A DNA stretch of 64,000 nt from Viola odorata (Eukaryota; Streptophyta; Magnoliopsida; Malpighiales; Violaceae), in contig OY829541.1 in assembly GCA_963691705.1 (NCBI GenBank), positions 13,696,564 through 13,760,563 of the forward strand, read 5' to 3'. The notes beneath the pieces were generated by a model. It was not told the DNA's origin. It made no database searches and saw only the letters and a program-made list of their open reading frames with translations. The translations under genes were made by a program, and so were the position numbers. This document shows, piece after piece, positions 1-8,626 of the stretch. The number at the start of each line of letters is the position of its first letter. Positions within the stretch are counted from its first letter, which is position 1.

Positions 1-275
1 CTCGTATGCGTAAAATCAATCATTTTTCGCATGCAATCAACACAGCATTTAAATTCTCGTGTGCTTAAAATTAATCATTTTTCGCATGCAATCAACTCAG
101 CATTTAAATCTCGTATGCGTAAAATCAATCATTTTTCGCATGCAATCAACTCAGCATTTAATTTTCGTATGCGTTAAATCCATCATTTTTCGCATGCAAT
201 CAACTCGGCATTTAATTTCCGTATGTGTGAAATCCATCATTTCTCGTATGCAATCAACTGTCATTTAAATTTTCG
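1..275 (+). repeat. Minisatellite inside the A 5' LTR, ~57-bp units
   Basis: Four to five imperfect units share a core of TCGTATGCGTAAAATC, then CATTTTTCGCATGCAATCAA and CAGCATTTAA. Units decay toward the right end. The same array, with more complete units, lies at 18672-19125 in the 3' LTR. The open frame across it is produced by the repeat. Confidence 0.9.
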
Positions 276-1078
276 CACTCATAAAATGGTTTATTTATTT
301 CTCGAGCTATCACTAACACTCTCCTTTTGTAGGTTAATTTCAAGCTTCGCTCGAAAGTACGCCTCACAAGTCCTTTTTATTTATTCGATGCTTTTCGCAA
401 ATATCGACTGCATGCATGATATATAGAACTGCTAGAATTAAAATCAACCCACATGAACAACGTGTTTAAAGAGTTACTTAAAATGCCATGTTCATATGAT
501 TTTAAATTCTCGCTTGTATTGACTGCATGTACATGGGGATTTTCGATCCCACATCAGTTTTCCACTTTAAAATCAATCATTTAAATCTGTACTCTGTTAG
601 CTAGCCATGTTAGGATCACGTAGTAAGTAATCTAATCATGCATGGCCCGATGATGAAAAAAGAGGGCGCTCATTCAGTCTTACGGAAAATTCAGTCCCAT
701 CACGATCATAAAAAAGACTAAAGTGACGATTCCTCTGAGGGCCCCCTTTTTCAAAACGCATTTCTCAAACACCTTTTTAAACACCTCTCTCATCAACCGG
801 TAACCGTTTTCGGATGTGTCTCGGGTGCCTAACACCTTCCCGAGACCATAATACGACCCCGAACCTTTGTCTGGGGTCCAGACCCCTTTTTTTTGTGCCT
901 TTAGTTTTTTACTTATTATATTTCCAATGCCATGACGATTAGGGTTCCCTAAGCCTAGCAACCAAATTAGGGTGGCGACTTCATTGCATGCTGCGAGGCG
1001 TCCTTTTATGCCGAGCATCTGAAGGTCTCAAATTTCGTTGCACACTCGCGAATTTTTTTAAATTTCCGAGGCGCGACA
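1..1078 (+). repeat. 5' LTR of element A, 3' portion only
   Basis: These bases repeat almost exactly at 18851-19927 (offset 18850, falling to 18849 after a one-base T-run difference). The copy ends at GCGCGACA just before the primer site. By eye I count about 18-20 substitutions over 1078 bp, roughly 1.8 percent, which suggests a fairly recent insertion. The beginning of this LTR lies about 2.7 kb upstream of the window if it equals the 3' LTR. ORFs here on either strand are repeat translations or chance. Confidence 0.95.
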
Positions 1079-1081
1079 GTT

Positions 1082-1101
1082 TGGCGACTCCGCTCGGGAT
1101 C
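1082..1101 (+). other. Primer-binding site, tRNA-Arg type
   Basis: TGGCGACTCCGCTCGGGATC starts three bases after the LTR end. It is complementary to the 3' end of plant tRNA-Arg (acceptor ending AGCGGAGTCGCCA) with one mismatch, judged from my recollection of that tRNA. A tRNA-Arg primer is typical of Ogre-type elements. Minus-strand DNA synthesis would start here. Confidence 0.8.
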
Positions 1102-1654
1102 TAGGGTCGGAGCCGGTTTTATCTTTTTAGAGAGGTGTTTTATTTGTTTATTTATTTGCTTTGATCAATTGCTGGTCTGTTTATTTATTTGCTTTACCAA
1201 TTGTCATATGCATTTCATAGCGCCCTACACCCAGGGGACAATTACCAAAATAGGAGGGTAGTAGTGACGCCCTAGGACACATGTCCTAGGTAGTGTTCAC
1301 CAATCCCAACTCGGATGAACCCCTAAAGCCAGTCGAAAGGTTATACGATTTCGCAAGGAATCGGGCGACTGGACGACACTTTAGGGACCTTTTCATGGTA
1401 TCATCCGGGAACCATTCAAGCCAGTTAGAAATGTCGGAATCAGAGCCCCAGCACATGCATCATGATTATACCTATTTGTCGTGGCTCTATTTGTCTTGTT
1501 GGCATATTGACATGATTTTTCTGTTATATGAATTGTAAATTTCTTACACGTACCGGTTACTTTGCATTTAAAATTTTATTTTTGTCCCATAGGACCCATT
1601 TTGCTCATTCAACATGACGGCACCTACACTACTTTCATTTAATATTTTCGGGGG
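1102..1654 (+). other. Untranslated leader of element A, with a short palindrome
   Basis: This 550-bp leader lies between the primer site and ORF1. It holds a near-perfect palindrome at 1271-1290 with 9-nt arms (CCTAGGACA and TGTCCTAGG) around two bases, in the position where retroelement RNAs often keep packaging or dimer signals. A short frame at 1293-1538 has no recognised domain and lacks an ATG. I do not call it a gene. Confidence 0.5.
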
Positions 1655-1691
1655 ATGAAGTTTCGACGATCAGGTCGCACAAGGAGATCTG

Positions 1692-3335
1692 TTGGAACGT
1701 GGGTTCGCCCCTGACATCACCACTAAGATCAAAGTAGAAGTCGTGGACTTTGACTTAACTAGGATTCGGATGTTGAGAAATGAGCTGACTGAAGACGAAG
1801 AGACACAGTTTGAGGGTATTTATGGAAAGCTACTGACCCTAGTCGACGTAAAGACTGATTGGGGTTGCATCCGGGCATCCCTAAAATTCTGGGATCCCTA
1901 TTATCAGTGCTTCTCTTTCGACAAAGAGGTAGACTTGACCCCTACGCTAGAGGAGTACTCAGCTCTGATGTGCTTCACCTCTCCTATATCGGCCATATAC
2001 CAGAATGTTCGACTCGACTCCTCAAGTGTCAAAATAAGGCTCAATAAGCTGTTAGGAATCACTACTCGTGTCAGAGAGGGGGACTACTTCTGGTGCTGGT
2101 CAGATATTGAGGCACGCTTTCGATTGTCCAACGGAAAGAAACGCTTAAGGATTCTGGCCTTCGCCATTGTAGGATTTGTCCTCTTTCCGAAAATGAGGAA
2201 TGCCATCGACTTTGCAGCAGCCAACATCTTTTACGAGATGGAAACAAATGCCATCAATCCTACAATAGCCATTCTGGCCGAGACCTTTCGCTCCTTGGAC
2301 TCTTGTCGAAGAAATGGGAAAGGGAGACTTACATGTTGCACCCAGTTGTTGACAGTATGGTTGGCCAGCCACTTCAAGCAGATTCCTGATCAGACCATTT
2401 TCTTCGCAAGTTACATAAGGTCATGTCCTCTTCTCAGGGTTATCAATGCAATGACCACGGATAGATGGGAGATGGAAAATAAGGATGTCTGGATCAACCG
2501 ATTCATAAATCTCTCAAAAGAAGACTTCAGTTGGCACGCCAAGTGGCTGCAGACTTCCAATCCCATCGTCTGCTGCGGACACTTACCTTGGGTTCCTTTG
2601 ATCGGAGCATGGGGGTGCGTTCACTATTGTCCGGCCCTCGTCCTCAGACAGTTTCGCATCACCCAAATCATTCCAGTAACTTTTGGCATGACGAAATCAG
2701 ACCTGCCACACGCTGGAGAAGATCAGAACATTCAGCTGTACGCCCATGACTGGGCCCACCCTTTCTGCCTCAAAGGGCACGGCATCTCTGCAACCACAAT
2801 ACCAGAATATCCACAGTGGAGGTCGAGGCGAGTTAATGGTAATGTCTTACCTCGCCCAGAAAATCAAAAACCGATGGAAGAAGAAGGGGAATCGCAAGTG
2901 AGCGAAGGAATAGATGTCATGGCTTACGCTCAAGTGGTAGAACAGATGGTAGCAGCACAAGAAGAACGAGATCTGATGATAGAGGAAAGGGATATGGCCG
3001 AAGCTCGTCAATGTGGCTTAAAGGTCCAGATGAATGAACTGGACAGGCAGCACAAGGAGTTCGTCCGCGTACAAACAGTACAAAAGAATGTGGCCCTCAG
3101 GGCCTTTAAGGAACACTTGAGCAGTGAAACCCGCAAAAGAGAAGCATCAAGTGCCATAATTGAAGACAGGGATTCAACGATAAGGGTTTTGACTACTCGC
3201 GCAGACTTGGGAGAAAGGAACAACCAAGTACTGCAAAGCCGAATTACTGCCTTAGAGGCTGAGTTAGAGATGAAGAAAGGGGAGTTGGCTTCGATGGAGT
3301 ACCTTTGGCAGCAGGACTCGGACGCCCAGGAATGA
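1692..3335 (+). CDS. ORF1 of element A, DUF7745-like protein with C-terminal coiled coil
   Basis: The 547-codon frame lies before gag, where Tat/Ogre elements carry an extra ORF of unknown function. Its first ~330 residues resemble the plant DUF7745 family (motifs such as LEEYSALM and WCWSDIEARF), a region related to the plant mobile domain. Residues from about 410 to the end are rich in E, K, R and Q in heptad-like spacing and should form a coiled coil. The frame has no ATG at its open end: 1692 is TTG and the first in-frame ATG is at 1770. An ATG at 1655, in another frame, reads 19 residues rich in R and S and would join ORF1 if one C in the run near 1709-1713 were absent, so that C is probably an insertion. 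The B copy is colinear at 59526-61148. The family is recognised from memory; the role in the element is unknown. Confidence 0.8.
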   Translation: MERGFAPDITTKIKVEVVDFDLTRIRMLRNELTEDEETQFEGIYGKLLTLVDVKTDWGCIRASLKFWDPYYQCFSFDKEVDLTPTLEEYSALMCFTSPISAIYQNVRLDSSSVKIRLNKLLGITTRVREGDYFWCWSDIEARFRLSNGKKRLRILAFAIVGFVLFPKMRNAIDFAAANIFYEMETNAINPTIAILAETFRSLDSCRRNGKGRLTCCTQLLTVWLASHFKQIPDQTIFFASYIRSCPLLRVINAMTTDRWEMENKDVWINRFINLSKEDFSWHAKWLQTSNPIVCCGHLPWVPLIGAWGCVHYCPALVLRQFRITQIIPVTFGMTKSDLPHAGEDQNIQLYAHDWAHPFCLKGHGISATTIPEYPQWRSRRVNGNVLPRPENQKPMEEEGESQVSEGIDVMAYAQVVEQMVAAQEERDLMIEERDMAEARQCGLKVQMNELDRQHKEFVRVQTVQKNVALRAFKEHLSSETRKREASSAIIEDRDSTIRVLTTRADLGERNNQVLQSRITALEAELEMKKGELASMEYLWQQDSDAQE

Positions 3336-3542
3336 CACCTTCAGGGAAAGGCTCGGAGATCGGCCCATCTGTTCTGTTTAGCTAGGACCCCTAATTTCAT
3401 CTATCCTAGCCATTTTTGATGAATTTAGGAAGTTGGCAAGTCTACCATATTTTGTAAACGCTTTTTAATAAAGTCGTACTCTTTCGGATATTTATTAAAT
3501 CGACTCATCTTTTCCATATCAACTATCCCTCCAATACAAACT

Positions 3543-3575
<33 letters not shown>

Positions 3576-4106
3576 CCCCCCGGGGTAAAACACAATCATC
3601 TCACCGAAATTCCGAAAAATCAGAACAAGTATTCAAAACATCCGAGTATCACTCACTCATGCCCATGTCTTCCTAGTTTATCACAAAAACTCCAAAGATT
3701 GTCGCCTCTCCCCTCGGTTGAGTTTACCAGGCATCAGACATTACATCGTCAAGAGTATAGCGTAAAAGAGACCTTCCTGGCATGGCGGCATTGGTTGCCC
3801 CTGCTGATTTGGGCTTCGCCGTTAGCACCTCAGATTTGCTTCATATCGGGGGAATGTATAGAGGCTTCTTTCGTATCTTGTCAACCACTGGGATTCCTCG
3901 CCTCACCGACCTCCTTGAAAATATCAAATGAAAGTGTGGCCGGAAAACGAATGAGCAAATGTGGAGGCCTCGGGATTGCATATCACCTATATATCCTCAC
4001 TTGTATTTACTTTTTCTATGTTTTTCCCTTTTTCAGGTTCACGATAGCTCCTCGAAAGCAAGCTACTCTGCACAGGCTCCCCCTAACTAGACTTCAAAAA
4101 CGAAAA
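3336..4106 (+). other. ORF1-gag spacer with A30 tract and conserved splice acceptor
   Basis: No gene is seen. AATAAA lies near 3467, and a 30-base A run fills 3544-3573. B keeps the AATAAA but has only scattered A's at the matching place, so the run is a local expansion and not an old poly(A) tail. A pyrimidine-rich stretch ends in CAG at 4034-4036, 71 bases before the gag ATG, and is conserved in B (58815-58817). It looks like a 3' splice site for a gag mRNA. The open frame from 3699 to 4106 is absent from the B protein, and I leave it out of gag. Confidence 0.55.
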
Positions 4107-7100
4107 ATGACTGAACTGGCCAAGACCGACGAAGCACTAATGGCTAGAATCACAGAGTTAGAGGAGCAAGTTAAGATCACTACAGAAAGAGCCACTAGGG
4201 CCGAAAAGGAAAGAGATGAAGCTGTCGCCGAAGTACCACCGGGTTTTGATCTCCCTCAAACAAAAGGACCTCACTCTTCGCTCACCGTCGCAGGACCTTC
4301 CGTACTCCCGCCACTTTCTGGTCCCCCGGGCCATTGGAGATGGGATAATCCCTTCACAGTACCCATCACTGCAAATCCTACAGCTAAGGCGGGTGAAGAG
4401 ATCTCCCCATCGCTTCAGCACCTTTCAATCAACCCTGCCGTGGACCCCAGCAAGAGCCAAGCCCACCTGGAGGCTTTGTATCTCCCTCCTATTCCTCCGA
4501 GCACAGTTCCCGGACCTGTGGGAACTCAGCTCCTCACTTTTAACCCAGCACAACCTCAGTTCTCATCAGAACCAATGCTGCCCTTCGGTTCTAACCCCAT
4601 CGGGGCCGAGAAACCGAAAAGTGACAGACTGAATCTTCTCGAGGAGAGACTCAGAGTAATCGAAGGGGCCGATCCATTCGATCCCACAGGTCCTGCCGAC
4701 ATGTGCATGGTCCCCGGGATCGTCATACCTCCGAAGTACAAGATTCCGGACTTCGAAAAATATACTGGGGTAGAATGCCCGAAGACCCACCTCAGAGCAT
4801 ACTACAACAAGATGGCAGAGATGATCCACAACGAACCGTTGTTGATCCATTTATTCCGAGAAAGCTTGACCAAACACGCCCTAACTTGGTATATGGGGCT
4901 GGACAGAGCCAGGATCAGGACGTGGAGAGACCTGTCCGATGCCTTCTACCGACAATACAAATTCAACATGGAGGTGGCTCCTGACCGCGCCGACCTGCAA
5001 AATCTGGAAAAGAAAATCGGCGAGTCCGTGAAGACCTATGCGCAAAGATGGAGAGAGTTGGCTTCGAGAATCTCTCCACCCTTAAGCGACAAGGAACTCT
5101 TGTCGATTTTCTTGCACACCTTCAAAGCTCCCTACTACACCTACCTGATCTCGAACCCCTCAAACAGCTTCTCCGACATGGTCCTAATTGCCGAAAGAGT
5201 CGAGCAAGGGATTAAGTCTGGGCGAATCACGCATCCAACACCAGAGTCTGTACCAAAGAAAGCATCAGTCGTGAAAAGGGACGTCGGATTTGTCGCTCCC
5301 CAAGTTAATCAGGGGCAGCCGTTTCCGCCACCACCGCCTTATTTGGTACCACCGCCGTATCAGCCGGCATCACTATATCAACCCACCTCCTTTCCTTTTA
5401 ATTCACCACCAATCGCTAATATCCTACCTCAAAATCCTACTCATTTCCCACCACCTCCAGTGCAAACATCACAACCTATGCAACCCAAACCATATAACCC
5501 ACCAAAAGACCCAAATAACCAAAACACGACCAACAATCGGTGGAACCGAGAGCCTCCACCTCCTCTCCCTCTCCCTGCAGGAGAAATCTACAAACATCTC
5601 CTGGCGGCCGGACAGATCGTACCGGTTCTGGCTCAGCCTCAATTGCCTCCTTACCCAAAGTGGTATGATCACAACGCAAGATGCGAATATCACGTTGGAG
5701 CCCCAGGTCACACTCTGGAAAATTGCTTCGCATTCAAGGCAAAGGTCCATCACTTGATCAAAAGTGGATGGGTATCTTTCGAAGGATTAGCAAAAGGACC
5801 CAACACATCCACCAACCCTCTTCCCAATCATTCCCAAGGAAAGGGAGGGGTGAATGCCATCTCGGCAGGAGAAAGCAACGACCATTTATCTTCCGCATCG
5901 AGTTGGCCACAAGAACAGCTTTTCCAGGCCTTAGCTCAAGAGGGATATGTGCTATACTCAGAGGGCAATCCGAGTCACTGCATGTACTGCAAGGGAAGCG
6001 ACGGTCACAAGATCCGAAGCTGCAAGTCGTTCGCAGAAAAGGTGAGACAACTCTCGAGTCTCGGGGTAATACAAACCCAGAAAGTGACCCCTGGGGAAGG
6101 ATCCATCAACACGATCGGAGATGGATTTCCTATCCCGCATAACGCCAATGGAACCCCACTCCAAATGGTCCAGAAGAAAAGATCGACTTCATCGTGCAAG
6201 CGGTTCTCCGCGTGCCGCGACGAAGGCGACCGCGAGGTTGACACCTTGGGCCAACCTTCCGGGAAGTTCGATTACCTCGTCAGGTATTCGGCACCACCTT
6301 CCTATTCTAGCACAGTGCCCTTACTACCTTCTTGGGAATCCTCAGACTCCGAGTCATACCCTTCACCGACATGGTCGCTTCCTCCGTTTCCTTTGAAAGA
6401 GATCTACGCAAGCCTTTTGGCAGACGGGCAGATTACACCATCCCCACTCTCGCCTCAATCCCTTCCTTACCCTAGCTGGTATGATCCAAAGGATAGCTGC
6501 GAATATCACGCCGGAACCCGAGGACACTCCTTGGAAAACTGTTACGACTTTAGAGAAAAGGTCGAGCACGTAACCAAAGAAGGACGAATCTCGTCCAAAG
6601 GTTTGACAAGGGGTCCTGATATGACAACTAGTCCTCTACCGCACCATAATCCTGGGATGAGCGACATTTCTTCCATTGGAATTGACCTTTCTCACCTGTC
6701 GATGGGGGAAGTACCCAATGAAGAATTGTTCTTCGCATTAGCCAACAACGCTTATTTGCCATTCCCAGGGAATAGTCAGGCCCAATGCCTATTCTGCCAA
6801 GGGGAAAGCAAGCATGACATCCAGGATTGCAGACTTTTTCAGCAAAAAGTCAAGCAACTCGCAACATTCGGGATCATTCAAACCAAAGGGGAAACCCAAG
6901 GAGCCATCAACGCCATCGAGGACAATCCACCAGCACCTTACTCCTTCGAATATGTGGCCCAGGCAGGGGAGGCAGCCACGATCCCACGCAAAGTAGTATT
7001 CACATTAGCTATGAATACTCCCAGTCGGGACTTACACGCGGTCCCATTCAACTACGGATACACGGTGGTCACCACCCCTCCTACAGTCGCACCAACAACA

Positions 7101-7442
7101 CTCGCTATCGGCGAAGCCTCTCATATCGGGGGCATGGCCCGCACTGGAAGATGTTACATTTCGGAGGAAGTAGAAAAGCAACGACAAGCCAAAGGGAAAG
7201 ACCCTGTGATCCGCGAAGAGACGATAGAGGAGGCGCAAGGTTTGAGCAAACCTGTAACCGAGGACGAGACAGCTGAGTTCCTCAAGATCATGAAACAGAG
7301 CGAGTTCAGCATCATCGAACAACTAAAGAAAACCCCAGCTCGTATCTCCATCATGGAGCTGATCCTCACTTCAGAGCCGCATCGCCAAGCTCTCTTAAAA
7401 GTCTTGAAACAAGCTTTCGTGACTAAGGACATCACCACATAA
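4107..7442 (+). CDS. gag: gag of element A (nucleocapsid/capsid polyprotein with duplicated zinc-knuckle module)
   Basis: Gag forms the virus-like particle that packages the element RNA. The ATG at 4107 is chosen because B starts at the same residue (58744). A short coiled coil (residues ~1-40) is followed by a proline-rich part. The retrotransposon gag domain lies near residues 200-370, around LTWYMGLDRARIRTWRDL. A second proline-rich linker comes next. Four zinc-knuckle variants follow: C-x2-H-x5-H-x4-C near 525, C-x2-C-x5-H-x4-C near 625, and the same pair again near 797 and 893. The repeat distance of ~270 residues shows a tandem duplication inside the gene. The frame stops at TAA 7440-7442 and resumes in the same frame as protease; B has GAA there, so this is a nonsense mutation rather than the natural end. 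Confidence 0.9.
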   Translation: MTELAKTDEALMARITELEEQVKITTERATRAEKERDEAVAEVPPGFDLPQTKGPHSSLTVAGPSVLPPLSGPPGHWRWDNPFTVPITANPTAKAGEEISPSLQHLSINPAVDPSKSQAHLEALYLPPIPPSTVPGPVGTQLLTFNPAQPQFSSEPMLPFGSNPIGAEKPKSDRLNLLEERLRVIEGADPFDPTGPADMCMVPGIVIPPKYKIPDFEKYTGVECPKTHLRAYYNKMAEMIHNEPLLIHLFRESLTKHALTWYMGLDRARIRTWRDLSDAFYRQYKFNMEVAPDRADLQNLEKKIGESVKTYAQRWRELASRISPPLSDKELLSIFLHTFKAPYYTYLISNPSNSFSDMVLIAERVEQGIKSGRITHPTPESVPKKASVVKRDVGFVAPQVNQGQPFPPPPPYLVPPPYQPASLYQPTSFPFNSPPIANILPQNPTHFPPPPVQTSQPMQPKPYNPPKDPNNQNTTNNRWNREPPPPLPLPAGEIYKHLLAAGQIVPVLAQPQLPPYPKWYDHNARCEYHVGAPGHTLENCFAFKAKVHHLIKSGWVSFEGLAKGPNTSTNPLPNHSQGKGGVNAISAGESNDHLSSASSWPQEQLFQALAQEGYVLYSEGNPSHCMYCKGSDGHKIRSCKSFAEKVRQLSSLGVIQTQKVTPGEGSINTIGDGFPIPHNANGTPLQMVQKKRSTSSCKRFSACRDEGDREVDTLGQPSGKFDYLVRYSAPPSYSSTVPLLPSWESSDSESYPSPTWSLPPFPLKEIYASLLADGQITPSPLSPQSLPYPSWYDPKDSCEYHAGTRGHSLENCYDFREKVEHVTKEGRISSKGLTRGPDMTTSPLPHHNPGMSDISSIGIDLSHLSMGEVPNEELFFALANNAYLPFPGNSQAQCLFCQGESKHDIQDCRLFQQKVKQLATFGIIQTKGETQGAINAIEDNPPAPYSFEYVAQAGEAATIPRKVVFTLAMNTPSRDLHAVPFNYGYTVVTTPPTVAPTTLAIGEASHIGGMARTGRCYISEEVEKQRQAKGKDPVIREETIEEAQGLSKPVTEDETAEFLKIMKQSEFSIIEQLKKTPARISIMELILTSEPHRQALLKVLKQAFVTKDITT

Positions 7443-7445
7443 GGG

Positions 7446-8470
7446 GTGGAAAACCTTGTCGGAAGGATCCAAGCCTTAAGCAGCATTTCCTTCTCGGAAG
7501 AAGAGATCGACCCTTTGGGAAGAGATCACAACAAGGCCCTATACATCACGGTGGAATGTAAGGGACACGTCATAGCAAAGGCCCTAATCGACAATGGGTC
7601 CGCACTTAATGTCATGCCCAGGCATGTCCTTGAACAGCTGCCGGTCGATTCCTCCCTCATAAAACCTAGCGGAATGATGGCTAGGGCTTTCGATGACACC
7701 ACTCGAGAAATCATCGGGAACATTGAGTTGGATATGGTCATCGGGCCCCACCCTTTCATCTTGGCATTCCAGATCATGGAAATCCAACCCGCCTATAGCA
7801 TGCTTCTAGGACGGCCTTGGATCCATTCAGCGGGAGCCATCCCCTCTTCCCTGCATCAGTGCCTCAAATACGTCAAAGACAATGCCCTCGTCACAATAAA
7901 GGCAGAAGAAGCCTTGATTTTGGCCAAGCATGCATCCGTGCCTTACATCGAAACTGCCGAAACCTTGGAGAGTTCCTTCCAAGCCTTTGAAATCGTTAAC
8001 GCGGGTTGGATCGAGGAGGGATCCCCCGTTTGCGAAGCCTCAAAATCGGGGGTAGCTGAAACAACCACTAAGTCAACACTAGAGGGAAGCTTCCAATTAG
8101 GAAAACGGCTCGGGGCCGAGTTACAAGGATCGAAAGGCTGGGCGCCTCCGAAGAGCTTCGAAGATCGATTTGGGTTAGGGTACCAACCCAGCAAAGCCGA
8201 TTTCACCAGGATCGCCCAAGAAAAGAAAGAAAAGCAGCTGGCTAAGTTATTTGGACGTTCTGCGCCAGAGGGCAAAATGCCGATTCCCCATATCCGAACC
8301 ACGTTGCCCTTCGCCGCTGAAACCATCAATGAAAATCCAATCAGGGTATCAGACCTCCGTATCTGCACTCTAGGAGAAGAAGGATCGTCGCCTGGTTCAG
8401 TCATTTTCGTTAAGAAGTCAGGGGAGTTTGTGGGCAACTGGACCATCACCATGCTTCCGGATGTCTCTCC
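7446..8470 (+). CDS. pro: Aspartic protease region of element A gag-pro
   Basis: This frame continues gag directly after the TAA at 7440-7442. Protease cuts the polyprotein into its working parts. The catalytic motif is ALIDNGSALNVMP, with DNGS in place of the common DTGA or DSGA, and the C-terminal LLGRPWIH supports a retropepsin fold. About 190 residues of linker follow before the intron. The coding exon should end at 8470, where a GT begins an intron in the right phase. From the gag ATG to this point is 4364 nt, exactly as in B. The ORF reads on to 8561 only because the intron contains no earlier stop in this frame. Confidence 0.85.
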
Positions 8471-8625
8471 GTCAATTTCTCATTTTGAAAAATATATATA
8501 TGTTTTTGGCACGTTTTCTTACGAAAACATTTTTGTAGGGACTCCAGTTCCCTTTTGTTAAAAATCAATATATATGCAAATTTTCATTTTTACGCATCTT
8601 TTTTTTTTCGCGCTTTTAATTTCAG
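8471..8625 (+). other. Conserved intron between protease and RT exons
   Basis: The 155-nt AT- and T-rich stretch ends in TTTTAATTTCAG and starts at a GT after two bases of a codon. The next exon begins G-ATG, so the phase fits. B has the same boundaries (54380 to 54229, 152 nt) with the stronger donor GTAATT, while A has GTCAAT through one extra base. An intron at this place is known in Ogre elements; the boundaries here are my inference from the A/B comparison. Confidence 0.75.
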
Positions 8626-8626
8626 G

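Noticed and set aside
59..268. Open frame with repeated CVKSIIFRMQST-like residues (also at 18909-19118)
   Set aside because: It is a translation of the 57-bp LTR minisatellite.
680..1018. 112-codon minus-strand ORF in the LTR
   Set aside because: Non-coding LTR; the second LTR copy has the frame broken by a one-base difference.
3544..3573. A30 run after ORF1 and AATAAA as a fossil poly(A) tail of a captured mRNA
   Set aside because: B has the same surroundings but only scattered A's, so the run is a later expansion in A.
3699..4106. N-terminal extension of gag in A
   Set aside because: B starts at the residue encoded at 4107, and a splice acceptor lies inside the extension.
5290..5757. 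His/Leu-rich ORF in another frame of gag, and similar long shadows such as 7943-8452 (-), 10935-11471 (-), 51382-51918 (+)
   Set aside because: They overlap well-supported gag, protease and integrase frames and follow their codon pattern.
7440..7442. Programmed stop-codon readthrough between gag and pro
   Set aside because: B has a sense codon at the same place.
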